A stretch of 64,000 nucleotides of DNA from contig JAYKKI010000126.1 in the NCBI GenBank assembly GCA_039881145.1, positions 3,378,501 through 3,442,500 of the forward strand. Reading direction: 5' to 3'. The notes under the pieces were generated by a model. That model saw nothing but the letters and a program-made list of their open reading frames with translations. It searched no databases and was not told where the DNA came from. Source of the stretch: Druceiella hillmani. Lineage: Eukaryota > Arthropoda > Insecta > Lepidoptera > Hepialidae. Position 1 is the first letter of the stretch; each line of letters opens with the position of its first letter. Made by a program: the position numbers and the translations under genes. This document shows, piece by piece, positions 29,660 to 40,809 of the stretch.

Positions 29660-29883
29660 AAGGGGTGGAACTGAGTCGTCTTTTCATCAGCGACAGAGTG
29701 TCAGCCACCCAATTTTTTATAGATACTGAAGCAGAGATATCTGTATATCCGGCTATGCCATCCGATCGAAAAACAGAATCGAAGTTAAAATTGTCTGCCG
29801 CAAATGGTACAAAAATCAAAACATATGGACAACAATTATTGAAGCTTGAAGCGTTGTTTAAACTGGCTTTTCATAATTTCTGA
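29660..29883 (+). pseudogene. Gypsy protease remnant
   Basis: Reads SATQFFIDTEAEISVYPAMP. In this family the catalytic triad is normally DTGA; here the glycine is glutamate (DTEA), so it is inactive even where the frame is open. The downstream segment LSAANGTKIKTYGQ fits the protease flap region. Confidence 0.8.
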
Positions 29884-30679
29884 TGTAAATAAACCAATCA
29901 TAGGAATAGACTTTCTCGCCAACTTAAACCTCCTCTTAGACTCTAAAAACCGAAAACTAATTGACGGTATAACCTTGTTTACAACTAATGGAACTCCTCG
30001 TCACGGAGGCAATGATAATAAAGCACCAGTTCTAAATCTCATTCAAGAACCGTACAAAGAGATAATTAACAACTTCCCAGATCTATTGAAATTTAATTTA
30101 ACCAACAGCAAAACCAAACATCCTAACAATGAACAGTTCATAGAGACTAAAGGCCCTCCAATCTTTGCTAAAGTCCGAAGATTATCGGGAGAAAAACTCA
30201 AAGCAGCAAAAAAAGAATTCGAGTTCATGCTTCAAACCGGATTATGCAGACCTTCGAAGAGCAGTTGGTCCAACCTTCTACACTTGACCATGAAAAAATC
30301 AGGCGATTGGAGGCCTTGTGGAGACTACCAAGCATTGAACAATGTCACCATCCCTAACAGATACCCTTTACCATTTTTGACTGATTGCAGCTATATTCTA
30401 TATGGTGCAACTATATTTTCATCTATTGATCTGATCAGGGCATACCAACAAATTCCGGTTCGCGAAGAAGACATTCCAAAAACGGCAATCATCACCCCCT
30501 TTGGACTGTATGAGTTTCCATTTATGATGTTTGGATTACGCAATGCAGCACAGACGTTCCAACCTTTCATAAGCAGCGTCCTCCAAGGCTTGGATTTTAT
30601 ATTCTGTTATTTAGATGACGTTCTGGTAGCTTCTCCGGACGAAGAAACTCACAAGCAACACCTGTATCTAGTTTTCTAA
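29846..30679 (+). pseudogene. Gypsy reverse transcriptase, long open fragment
   Basis: This 277-residue frame is the best-kept coding piece of the element. It carries [15 protein letters not shown] (fingers), [15 protein letters not shown] (first catalytic aspartate in SSIDL), [13 protein letters not shown] and [14 protein letters not shown] (YLDD box). It stops at 30677. The family continues into the thumb and connection (here near 30700-30870 in shifted frames) and RNase H. Upstream it overlaps the protease end. The element as a whole is frame-broken. Confidence 0.88.
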
Positions 30680-31599
30680 AGGTTAACAAACTTCGGTTTG
30701 TGCATCAATACAACGAAATGTGTATTTGGACAAGCAACACTTCCGTTTCTGGGATACGAAGTATCTGCCGAAGGACTCCTCTGCCTCTTACAACCAAAGT
30801 AGAAGCGATTAAGAGTTGTCCGGAACCGAAATCGTTTACCAGCTTACGCCGGTTTTTGGGGATGTAAATTGTAGAAATTTATCCCTAACTGTGTCAAATT
30901 ACAACAACCCCTGACATCATTACTTGCCGGAATTAAGAAAAACAACCGAAAACAGATAATATGAAAAGATGGGACCAGAAACGCTTTTACAAAACTTAAA
31001 GAAGCACTCTACCATGCCGCTAATTTAACCCACCCCTCGGAAAAAGCAGAAATATCGCTGACAACTGATGCTTCAGATACAGCCATCGGAGCCATCCTGC
31101 ATCAGATTGAAAACAATGAGAAGCGACATTAACACCAAGGCAACAAAAATATAGTGCTTATGACCGAGAGCTATTAGCCCTTTACACGGCCATGAAACAC
31201 TTCAAATACATCTTAGAAGGCTGTAATTTCTCTATATACACGGACCACAAGCCAATAACTTTTTCTTTCCAATAGAACTTGGAGAAAGCTTCCCCCAGAT
31301 AATCTAGACAATTGTCATACATCGGACAATTTACAACGAACATTCACACATCGACGGAAAGGACAACACTGTTGCAGATACACTTTCACGTTTAGATCTT
31401 GAAACCATTGTAATGCCATCAGCAATAGACTTTAAAACATTAGCAAGTTGCTAATAAAACGAAGATCTTGAAACATGCAAGAACAACCCTAACCTAAAAA
31501 TAATTCGGATAACTATACCAGATAGTGATTAAACAATATGCTTCGACACTTCAACTGATTACAATAGGCCATACATACCTAAAGAATTCCGAAAAAAAG

Positions 31600-32724
31600 T
31601 ATTTTTATCTGTCCACAATTTATCACACCCTGGAATAAGATCCAAAGTAAAACTAATGACCAGACGTTTTATTTGGCCCAAAATTAACAAAGACTGCCAG
31701 CTATGGCCTAGATCATGCCTAATTTGTCAACAATCTAAAGTTCAAAGACATACACGATCACCTCTAAGCGACTTCAAAGTTCCACTGGAACGTTTTTAAC
31801 ATGTCCACATTGATATCGTTGGACCATTACCTTCATGTCAAGGATTCAGATATTTATAAACGATGATTGATCGTTTTTCAACATGGGTTGAAGCAATACC
31901 TATGGTCTGTCCACAATTTATCATACTCTGGAATAAGATCCACAGTAAAACTAATGACCGGACGTTTTCATTGGCCCAACATTAACAAAGACTGCCAGCT
32001 ATGGACTAGATCATGCCTAATTTGTCAACAATCTAAAGTTCAAAGACATACACGATCACCTCTAAGCGACTTCAAAGTTCCACCGGAACGTTTTCAACAT
32101 GTCCACATTGATATCGTTGGACCATTACCTTCATGTCAAGGATTCAGATATTTATAAACGATGATTGATCGTTTTTCAACATAGGTTGAAGCAATACCTA
32201 TGGTCGACCAATCAGCAGAAACTGTTGCAAAACGCATGATTTCAACCTGGATAAGTCGTTTCGGAACACCTCACCGTATTCCTTGCGATCAAGGTCGACA
32301 ATTTGAAAGTGAAGTTTTCCTATCATTGAGCAAGTATTTTGGCTTTCAGACATCTAGGACTACCGCATTTCATCCACAATCAAATGGGTTAATTGCAAGA
32401 CAACATGGAACTATCAAGACTAGTTTGAGGTGTCATTTGCAACAAAACAATAATTTTGTTGATGCCTTACCATTTGTTCTTCTAGGAATACGCTCAGTGG
32501 TCAAGGAGGACATTGGGCACTCTTCTGCTGAGCTTCTCTATGGCAGCCCCCTCTGTTTACCCGGAGAATTCGTGACCAAGCTACCTGAATTGTCACATTC
32601 AGATTTCGTTCAGAGGCTGCAAAGAATTATACGCAGCATGAAACCTTCTGCAACGACCACTCATGGCAAAAAACCCATTTTTGTTTCAAAACAACTTTCA
32701 AATTGCTCGCACGTTTTTGTTTAA
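31600..32724 (+). pseudogene. Gypsy integrase remnant with internal duplication
   Basis: The zinc-binding segment SCLICQQSKVQRHTRSPLSD and the start of the catalytic core VHIDIVGPLPS appear twice (31610-31905 and 31907-32200), about 297 bp apart. The rest of the core follows at 32200-32724, with FGTPHRIPCDQGRQFES (second catalytic aspartate) and TAFHPQSNGLIARQH (normally NG...E/R before the third residue). The third catalytic residue is not clearly present. Confidence 0.85.
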
Positions 32725-33055
32725 AATAACCCACTTCATCTTTGCAACCAGTTTATCCTGGTCCTTATGCTGTTAAACACCGGGCATCAAAATACTTTGA
32801 TGTAGACATCAAGGGTACTGTCAAAAGGATTTCAATTGACAGACTGAAACCATGTTTCCTCCTAAATGATCCATCCGCAAAGTCACTGGAAACTTTCATA
32901 CCCAAAAATGAAAAAAGCGCTACTACCTTGTGCATTCCGCCAAAAGGTATTTTGATCACTGACCATTCCACCATAATACGCAGCGAAAGAACTGTTCGTT
33001 TCCCTTCACATCTAAAAGACTATATATCCTAATCGTGTTCACTGGGAAGGGAGTG

Positions 33056-33256
33056 TGTAGTGTGACAGAACTGGCAACAAGAATAAAGTTTAAAAAAAGA
33101 ATAATTTATTGACATTTAAAAAAAAAGAAAACAATAAAAAAGTTCATCTGTCAGAATAATTCAAAACTTACTCTTATTTAAGTAACTAAGATATACAAAA
33201 TAATATGAGTTAGGAGTAGTGTGTGTGATTTATAGAAAACTAGACAACACACTTTA
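33056..33256 (+). repeat. Gypsy (second copy) 3' LTR
   Basis: 201 bp, TGTAGTGTGACAG to ACACACTTTA, followed by the CTAC target duplication. Confidence 0.85.
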
Positions 33257-33559
33257 CTACTATCGGCAGCAACGTTGATTCGATTGTGCTCTTTTATCAT
33301 TTTTGACAGATCCTTTATTATATTTATGTAGATAATTTATAATTTCTTTATTTCTTTTAACATTTTTTTCGTTCTTTAATTAATTTTGTCTTCATTTTAT
33401 TTTCAGTTTTCATTGAAATAAAAAATTACTATTTACCATAGTAGTGGTTTAATTGTCTATATTTAGACAAATACTCTATTTAGATGTACTGTGTAAGAAT
33501 GAAGTCATAGGGAGAGTTGATTTAATTATTTAATGAAATAAGGCAAAATTTAATCACAA

Positions 33560-33670
33560 TTAAATGAAACTACGTGATGTAGTATTATTTCTACTTTTTT
33601 AAATTTCTTTACAACGACCTAGGTTTCGTTGTATTACAACATCTTCAGGTGGGATATTAGCAAAGATTTT
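33560..33670. mobile_element. MITE fragment (ATGAAACTACGTGA family)
   Basis: ATGAAACTACGTGATGTAGT starts it, and it continues through CATCTTCAGGTGGG before the similarity ends. This is the left half of the element that is complete at 38645-38880. Confidence 0.75.
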
Positions 33671-34044
33671 TTATATTATATAGAAATTTAATATTAATCT
33701 TGTTATACGTGAACCAATTCAATAACAATATTGCAGCATGCGAACCGCACTTTATTGGCATAGAACTTTAAGTCGCCTATGAATGATCCGTACACGAAAT
33801 TTTCCCCTAACATCAGGTGCATCATTCCATTGACATTCTTGTAGGACACTCTGTTAACTCCCTGAAATCAATGTGAGATTGTGGTGTTGTTGAATAATTC
33901 AGAATGTTGTGAAATATCGTTCGGTTGGTACCTAATCTAAAATAAACACACATATAATACATGTATTATTGCATTCTAAAGCAGAAATATTCAGTTTTCC
34001 GCTGGTTATATTGATCAAGAAAAATATTAAAGTGTACAATAAGA

Positions 34045-34230
34045 TATATAAATTAATAATAATATATGTAATCCTTTTTACCAATTTTAATGAGCAATTT
34101 TCCGCCAAGTGCTCTTGTCCCTTATTTATCTCATTTACGAACACATTTTTGCATATGTTCTTCTCTTTATAGTTTTGCATATGTTCTTCTCTTTATAGAA
34201 AATTAGTTGCCTTTGTTTATCGATATATAA
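34045..34230 (-). repeat. Partial tandem duplicate of exon D (copy 3)
   Basis: This repeats the 3' half of exon D with its donor (CCTTTTTACCAATTTTAATG). It then diverges before the FHVRLY part and the acceptor, so it could not be spliced as a normal exon. It also holds two side-by-side copies of a 26-bp piece starting TTTTGCATATGTTC. Confidence 0.75.
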
Positions 34231-34729
34231 ATTAATAATAATATATGTAAGCCTTTTTACCAATTTTAATGAGCAATTCTCTGCCAAGTGCGCTTGTCCC
34301 TTATTTATCTCATTTACGAACACATTTTTGCATATATTCTTCTCTTTGTAGTTGAAAATTAGTTGCCTTTGTTTATTTGCTTTCCGATACAGTCTTACAT
34401 GAAACTAAAAAAAAACAAATAAAATTTCTGTGTGAGAAAAAAAAACTCAGGAAACCCACAAAAATTCAAAAAGTTTTTTAAAATTTCTTGATTTAATTCC
34501 ATTACTTCGAATGCGTTCTAAAAAACATAAAGCACATTCGATTTTTATGAAAAATTAAACCTAATTCTTTTTAATAGAGAATATCTCGTAAATAATGTCG
34601 GTTTATAAAAATATAAATAATTTTAATCGTATTTTGTGCAAGTCGTAACTTGGTTCGACAAGAATTTTGCTCCTACAGCTATTTTAGTTTTGTTTGATCA
34701 TAGAATCTTTGTTTGTAGACAACAAACGT

Positions 34730-35540
34730 GTAATTAATAAAGAGCAATGTTCAAAGAATACGAAATGGTCGTTCTTTTGAGATATTATAGGAAATTAAAT
34801 TATATATATAGGAAATTAAAACAGACTTAAACAGACAGCTGCTAATAAAATTTATGCAATTGAAGAAGAAAGTATAATATATTAAGAATGATACAATTTC
34901 AGTCATATCGTTTCAGTAGTATAAATTTGATAGTTTTTGTCGCCGTGCGTCTAATTGATAAAGAGCAATGTTCAAAGAATACGAAATGGTCGTTCTTTTG
35001 AGATATTATAGGAAATTAAATTATAAAACAGACTTAGCTGCTAATAAAATTTGTGCAATTGAAGAAGAAAGTATAATATATTAAGAATGATACAATTTCA
35101 GTCATATCATTTCAGTAGTATAAATTTGATAGTTTTAGTCGCCGTGCGTCTAATTGATAAAGAGCGATGTTCAAAGAATATGAAATTGGCGTTCTTTTGA
35201 GATATTATAGGAAATTAAATTATAAAACAGACTTAGCTGCTAATAAAACTTGTGCAATTGAAGAGGAAAGTATAATATATTAAGAATGATACAATTTCAG
35301 TCATATCATTTCAGTAGTATAAATTTGATAGTTTTAGTCGCCGTGCGTCTAATTGATAAAGAGCGATGTTCAAAGAATACGAAATTGGCGTTCTTTTGAG
35401 ATATTATAGGAAATTAAATTATAAAACAGACTTAGCTGCTAATAAAACTTGTGCAATTGAAGAGGAAAGTATAATATATTAGGAATGGTACAATTTCCGT
35501 CATATCGTTTCAGTTGTATGAATTTGATAGTTGTTGTCGC
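34730..35540. repeat. 199-bp tandem repeat, four units
   Basis: TAATTGATAAAGAGC recurs at 34952, 35151 and 35350, with a slightly longer first unit at about 34730. Each unit ends with TTTGATAGTTTTAGTCGCCG. The last unit runs directly into the SINE at 35530. Confidence 0.9.
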
Positions 35541-35700
35541 CGTGGTGTATTTGGTTGATCACAAGGCATACGGCCTTTGAATGTGTAGCGCACTGCGGGG
35601 ATCCGGGTTCGATTCCCGGCCGCTCGTCGAGCGGCGCTGGACTAGTATTCTCGTTGGCTGTAATAGATTGTTCTCGTAGCAATAAGTCCGCCATATGTAT
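35530..35700 (+). mobile_element. tRNA-type SINE with LINE-matching tail
   Basis: It contains GGGTTCGATTCCCGGC (35606-35621), a strong B box, preceded by a GC-rich tRNA-like head. The tail from about 35651 (TCGTTGGCTGTAATAGATTG then GCAATAAGTCCGCCA) matches, at most positions, the 3' end of the LINE at 46600-46670 on the minus strand. That fits a SINE mobilised by this LINE's reverse transcriptase. Its 5' end abuts the 199-bp repeat. Confidence 0.75.
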
Positions 35701-36045
35701 CAATTAGATACATTAAGGTACATAAATAATTGTATAAGATCTAGTGCGTTCAATTCAGCCAACGGTTTAGATATTGCGGCCACTAAAGAGCCAGTTGAAA
35801 ATATGTCTAATACTAACACTCATAATTTATCAAACATGCTCAGCCCTTTCAAAGACACCATAGATCACTACTTGTTATCAACGAGTAAGACCTTTAAAAA
35901 TTGTCAAGTACAACAGTTCTTTTAAGAACTCTAATTAAATAAATTTCGAATGAAAGGTCGAAGGTGAGATCTGTCGATAACTCCTGATCATATTTAAAAA
36001 TTATCCTTTTAATAAAAAAACTTTGTCATTGAATATAAAAAGGTT
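35701..36045. other. No gene recognised
   Basis: A 76-residue plus-strand frame (35695-35925) has ordinary composition but no recognisable motif, and starts within the SINE tail. I would not call it a gene. Confidence 0.4.
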
Positions 36046-36210
36046 TCATATAAATAATTCAGATGTGGCAGTCTTCTTAGTACAATTTGAAAGTATTAAA
36101 TAGTCATCAACATAGATAGTCATAATAATCTTGACATTGTCAGAAATTTTTTTAAATAAGCATGATCTACTCATTTTAAAATCTAAATTAAGCAAACATT
36201 TTTTCATTTT
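36046..36210 (-). pseudogene. Copia reverse transcriptase fragment
   Basis: The minus strand reads CLLNLDFKMSRSCLFKK, then VKIIMTIYVDDYLILSN, holding the YVDD box. It matches the same part of the Copia element at 27190-27310 closely (CCLNLDFKTRRFEPCLF there). It is a lone fragment, about 150 bp, with no LTR beside it. Confidence 0.8.
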
Positions 36211-36469
36211 TTCACGTGTGTAAATATTTATTATTTTTCGATGAAAATAATAGTCACAAAATTTTATATTAAAACAAAGTAGATTGTGACGAAAGAATAA
36301 AAATGATATTCCTTTAATAAAAAAAAAATTATAAAAGATAAGCATTTACTTGGAAACAAAGAAAAAATACATACTGTTCATAATTACAAAGATACAGAGT
36401 AGTGAAATATTGTACTTCTGGCCTAATGTGGCCAAGGTGCCCAAATATTTTTGAATTCTTTGAAATGCA

Positions 36470-36473
<4 letters not shown>

Positions 36474-36543
<70 letters not shown>
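36474..36543. repeat. (TA)n microsatellite
   Basis: The rightmost long pure TA tract in the window. Confidence 0.95.
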
Positions 36544-36544
<1 letters not shown>

Positions 36545-37081
36545 CATCGTGGTCATCAATCCGTATAACAGAGCATAATGGGTAGATTGCAATACATATA
36601 TTTCTTTTTAAGTAATATCACTTTTTTCCCAACATTTCAAAACTATCATTAATATGAAAATGAACAAACCTACATCTTTTCTTTTGATAAACGTAAGAAA
36701 TGTGATAACATTTCATAAATACCCTTCTTAGCGATCGATGGTTAATTTGACTTTTTCTAAGTATCACCTTCATTTGTATAGTTTTCCAAAAAAAGGTTAT
36801 GAAAAAGAAAAGGATAAAAGATAACACTATTCAATTTTAAGGTCAATATTGTTTGCAATTCGAAAATAAAATAAAAATTATTGCCATTCGAAAATATTTG
36901 ACAACCATAATTCGCCCAAATATTTATCATTATTAAAAATGCTATCATCGATTTTTAAAATAAATTTATTGGAATAACTATTATTACGATATTTTTTCAT
37001 TGGTTAGTTAGATAAATTATTATTTGCTTCTAAGTAATAATATTATTCTGCTTTTAACTGCGATTTCAAAATAAATTTCCA

Positions 37082-37860
37082 TGGTTTATTTATTATTTTA
37101 CATGGCAACACTCACAAATGTCTATTTAAATCAATCAGAATGTTTGAAAATATTTGAAGAGGTAGTTATTCGTTTTAGAACGGCGGTTATCATTCGTGTT
37201 ATTGTATAATGCGTATCAGTGATTTTTGGGAAATATTTGTAATACGGTCTCGAGTGAGTGGAATTAGTGAATGTCATTTTTTAGTGTGAACGAATATTTG
37301 GACTTGATTTCATTGCATGTCGAATGAAATTATATTACTACGGTTTATTTATTATTTTACATGGCAACACTCACAAATGTCTATTTAAATCAATCAGAAT
37401 GTTTGAATGTATTTGAAGAGATAGTTATTCTTTTTAGAAGGGCGGTTATCATTCCTGTTATTGTATAATGCGTAACAGTGATTTTTGGTAAATATTTGTA
37501 ATACGGTCTCGAGTGAGTGGAATTAGTGAATGTCATTTTTAAGTGCGAACGAATATTTGGACTTGATTTCATTGCAAGCCCAATGAAATTATATTACCAC
37601 GGTTTATTTATTATTTTACATGGTAACACTCACAAATGTCTATTTAAATCAATCAGAATGTTCGAATGTATTTGATGAGATAGTTATTATTTTTAGAAGG
37701 GCGGTTATCATTCGTGTTATTGTATAATGCGTATCAGTGATTTTTAGTAAATATTTGTAATACGGTCTCGAGTAAGTGGAATTAGTGAATGTCATTTTTT
37801 AGTGCGAACGAATATTTGGACTTGATTTCATTGTATGTCGAATGAAATTATATTACATTA
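37082..37860. repeat. 260-bp tandem repeat, three units
   Basis: GGTTTATTTATTATTTTACA starts units at 37083, 37342 and 37602. Each ends near GTCGAATGAAATTATATTAC. Units differ by scattered substitutions. No coding potential is evident. Confidence 0.95.
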
Positions 37861-38427
37861 AATATAATTATATTTTATTAATTTACTAGTTATTAACATC
37901 TTTCAAACAGATAAATGACAATTCATTTGACAATTTATAATACGTTACATGTTGTCAAACTGACAACATGTACCTTATTTATACAGGTGCTAATTTACAT
38001 TAAATTATGATTTATTTTAGGAGTTTGTATCCACCCTAGTTGAAAATGGATTTAGTACTTTATAAATACTTCTTTATTCATGTACCATTATATTCACATA
38101 CACCATTATATTCACATACATAAATACTTCTTTATTCATGTACCATTATATTCACATTCACATACATCAACACACAGATTAAAGAGAAACCATTAAATTT
38201 TTATACAGTCTTTTTAACATATATGTCAGTTATCAATTTAATACGTTACGCTACAGCACTATATATTCGACACAATATACACTTTACATAAAACAGTGAA
38301 GACATGATTATATTTCGAAAATTGTAGGCTATCATTCAATGTGTTCTAGTACCTTTTACACAAACCATTAATCATTGTTCATAAAAGGAATTGTTAAATA
38401 AATTAATAAACAGATTTGTAATGTTAC
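37861..38427. other. AT-rich intron sequence with short repeats
   Basis: A perfect 11-bp inverted pair, ACATGTTGTCA and TGACAACATGT, lies near 37948-37972. The phrase CATGTACCATTATATTCACA is present twice, near 38080 and 38137. No exon is seen. Confidence 0.6.
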
Positions 38428-38644
38428 CCCAATAGGTCCAATCCATTTGGACACGCGTAAGAAGACAATCATCGACTGCGAGCCATCTGTATTGTTGACT
38501 ATATTGAATGTAGCAAATATTCCGCGAGATCCATCGTTACGTCCGACTTTACAAGCTTCGATGGGGCCCATTTGAACTGCATATTTTCCCTTCGAAATAA
38601 TAAAATATTTCATACGATTATAATTAATGTCAATATTGAATATA

Positions 38645-38880
38645 TTTGGCGTTAATTATGGAGAAATTCATTATTCACAATTAAATGAAACTACGTGATG
38701 TAGTATTATTTCTACTTTCCTTAACATCTTCAGGTGGGCTATTAGAAAAGAAATCTTTGAAGATGTTGTAATACAACGAAACCTAGGTCGTGGTAAAGAA
38801 TTTAAAGAAAGTAGAAATAATACTACTCACGTAGTTTCATGTACCTGTTATTAATGTAAATTGTTAATTTTTTCTCCAAT
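38645..38880. mobile_element. MITE, complete copy (ATGAAACTACGTGA family)
   Basis: The core is 38685-38840. ATGAAACTACGTGATGTAGT and TATTTCTACTTTC on the left are inverted on the right as GAAAGTAGAAATAATACTAC and TCACGTAGTTTCAT. It has no coding sequence. Weaker inverted similarity continues outside (GGAGAAATT and TTTTTTCTCCA). It lies in the A-C intron of gene copy 3. Confidence 0.8.
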
Positions 38881-39860
38881 AAATAAAATTATAAGGTATT
38901 AAGGATATAAGTGAGGCTTCTATTTTTGCGGCATTAGATTGATACGCAAACCACAATTCATCTGGAGAAAACCTTGTAATGGGACTTAATTTTAGCTTCA
39001 TGTTGTATAACGAACTTTTGGAAGGATCAAACTCGTTATAATAAGAGAGTGCATCACAATAATTTTACTTTAAGTGATGGTAAGTGGGTCAAATTTACTG
39101 CAAAAAGACTGAAATATAGAGACCAAATATATCAAGGACAGGAAAAACTAGTAACTACGGACTACTTACCCAGTGAATGAGGATTTATATTTTTGCGTCA
39201 TCAAATAAGTTACATATTATTTCTTGGGCTGGGATATATTTAATATAAATACAGCAAACAAATCGTACCATTCCATAAACAGATAACTTGGGAATTGTTT
39301 ACATATCACATACTTCAATTAAGAAAAATAAAAAATTACGAGAAATCGTCATAAGATGTCTGGAGACTAAAATCTGCAATCCTAGTTATCTATAATAGCC
39401 AAAACAAGAAAATAAGGATAGTATCAGCATCTTTACCTGGAAGAAAGAGTAATGTCGTATTGTGACAAGTCAGCCCTGGAATATAGTTATTAACAAGTTT
39501 CTGACACGCGATACTCAAAAGATGAGGACACTTAAGTGCTGTTCAAATATTACTGCCTACTTCATTTGAGTGAAAGGCGATGCCAACACAGAAATAAAGT
39601 ATATATTTTAAACAAAATTATACCCATGAAAATATAGTACTTACGAAAGGTTGCTAATTAAGCACAAAGGAAATTGCCACCCAAAATATGAAAGCGACTG
39701 TCCACAAATGCATTATGAATAAATTGTGATCAGTCATAACTTAACTATACTTTTTCGGTATAATCTTATTATACGAGTATATTATAGAAATTACCAAAAT
39801 AGTAACCAATCACCAATATAGCGATTTTTTGCGTCCTAATGCAGTTACCTGTATCATTTT

Positions 39861-39893
39861 GCATATCAATAATGAGATCAACAGTGAATACCG
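39861..39893 (-). promoter_or_regulatory. Conserved upstream block, copy 3
   Basis: GCATATCAATAATGAGATCA then ACAGTGAATACCGATG, 148 bp from the ATG. It is nearly the same as the block of copy 4, which also shares the CCGAT end. Confidence 0.4.
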
Positions 39894-40250
39894 ATGCGTT
39901 TGAACAATTTAACATTATTATATCCTTGGTGACATATCGGAAACGTAATATATAAGTAGACCGTTTAATTTGTAGCTAGATTTATTAACCACCGGTTTGG
40001 AATAAACTCTGACCTCCGAAAATTTTTAATACGATTATAATATCTGCTATTTGAGATAATCAGTGAAAACATCTATTTCAAATGAAATACTTGATTTACA
40101 AATCATCAAATAATCAATACATGTTTTACAAATCCTATTAAAAGTTTTATTAATATTAACACGGAAATTTTTACATAGAAGTACGTTTAATATAGTATCT
40201 GACAGACAAAGCGAAAATTTATTACCTATATGGAATCCAAAACAAGTGAC

Positions 40251-40652
40251 GATTATAAAATATCTTTAAAAAAAACGATTTCAAAAGAGTAGGTACTAAA
40301 AAGTAAAAAATAATTAACTCAAAGTAGGTACCAACTTATTTGCAATAAATAACTAAGTTACTTATTTTTGATGTCGGTGCCAGCACGGCCGACCAACTTA
40401 AACATTTATTTTACATTAAAATATAAACTCAAAACCTTAACTTCTAATGAACTCACAATACGAAATAGATAAAGGTGTATTTATCATATAAAATGTTACA
40501 TTTATCTAAGTTGATCGGCGGTACTAGAACCGACTTCAAAAATAAGTTATTGATTGCGAATAAGTAGGTGCCTATTTTGAATTAATTATTTCTTACTTTT
40601 TAGTGCTTACTTTCTTTGGAGTCAGTTTTTAAAAGATATTTTATTTTAGAAT
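40251..40652. mobile_element. Foldback element with about 150-bp arms
   Basis: The left arm 40251-40400 and right arm 40507-40652 are inverted copies, about 80% alike by eye. For example, ACTAAAAAGTAAAAAATAAT on the left matches the complement of ATTATTTCTTACTTTTTAGT on the right. The arms end in GACCAACTTA and TAAGTTGATC. The spacer is about 105 bp. No coding sequence is present. Confidence 0.85.
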
Positions 40653-40809
40653 TGTTAGTGAATAATAATATTAATCATCTTATTATAACCAACTTTAATT
40701 ATTTTCTTTCTTAAAATATTTTACAATCATTAAAGTTACGGACAAAAGCTAGTGTATAGAAAATTTCCTCTTTGTTTAAAGTTGGTTGTCAACTACACAT
40801 AGAAAAGAA

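Larger units (their letters stand above)
28608..33256 (+). mobile_element. Gypsy retrotransposon (CsRn1/Kabuki type), second copy
   Basis: The 5' LTR is 28608-28797 and the 3' LTR is 33056-33256 (TGTAGTG to ACTTTA), with CTAC target duplications at 28604-28607 and 33257-33260. The primer site TGGTGACCCCGATGTGAT (28799-28816) differs from tRNA-Trp by one base. In order: gag (28840-29500), protease (29660-29883), reverse transcriptase (29846-30679, with YLDD), RNase H (about 31020-31290), zinc-binding/integrase (31600-32724) and a GPY/F module (32742-32880). The purine tract GGGAAGGGAG is at 33043-33053. It is degenerate and has a 297-bp internal duplication in the integrase N-terminus. Confidence 0.92.
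33703..39713 (-). pseudogene. Secreted-protein gene family, copy 3 (stop in first exon)
   Basis: Exon A is 39645-39713, starting MHLWTVAFIFWVAISF; it reads NTAG-stop at codon 20 (TAG) where copy 4 has SAR. Exon C is 38428-38589 (54 residues, GKYAVQMGPIEACKVGRNDG), exon D 34261-34404 (48 residues, FNYKEKNICKNVF) and exon E 33703-33861 (52 residues plus TAA, GENFVYGSFIGD). C, D and E are open with good splice signals. A second, 5'-truncated copy of exon D lies at 34081-34200. The C-D intron is 4 kb, stretched by tandem repeats, a SINE and a Copia fragment. Either the gene is recently dead, or it starts elsewhere. Confidence 0.65.

Noticed and set aside
35580..35640. Functional tRNA gene at the strong B box
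   Set aside because: No matching acceptor stem, and the sequence continues into a LINE-like tail, so it is a SINE.
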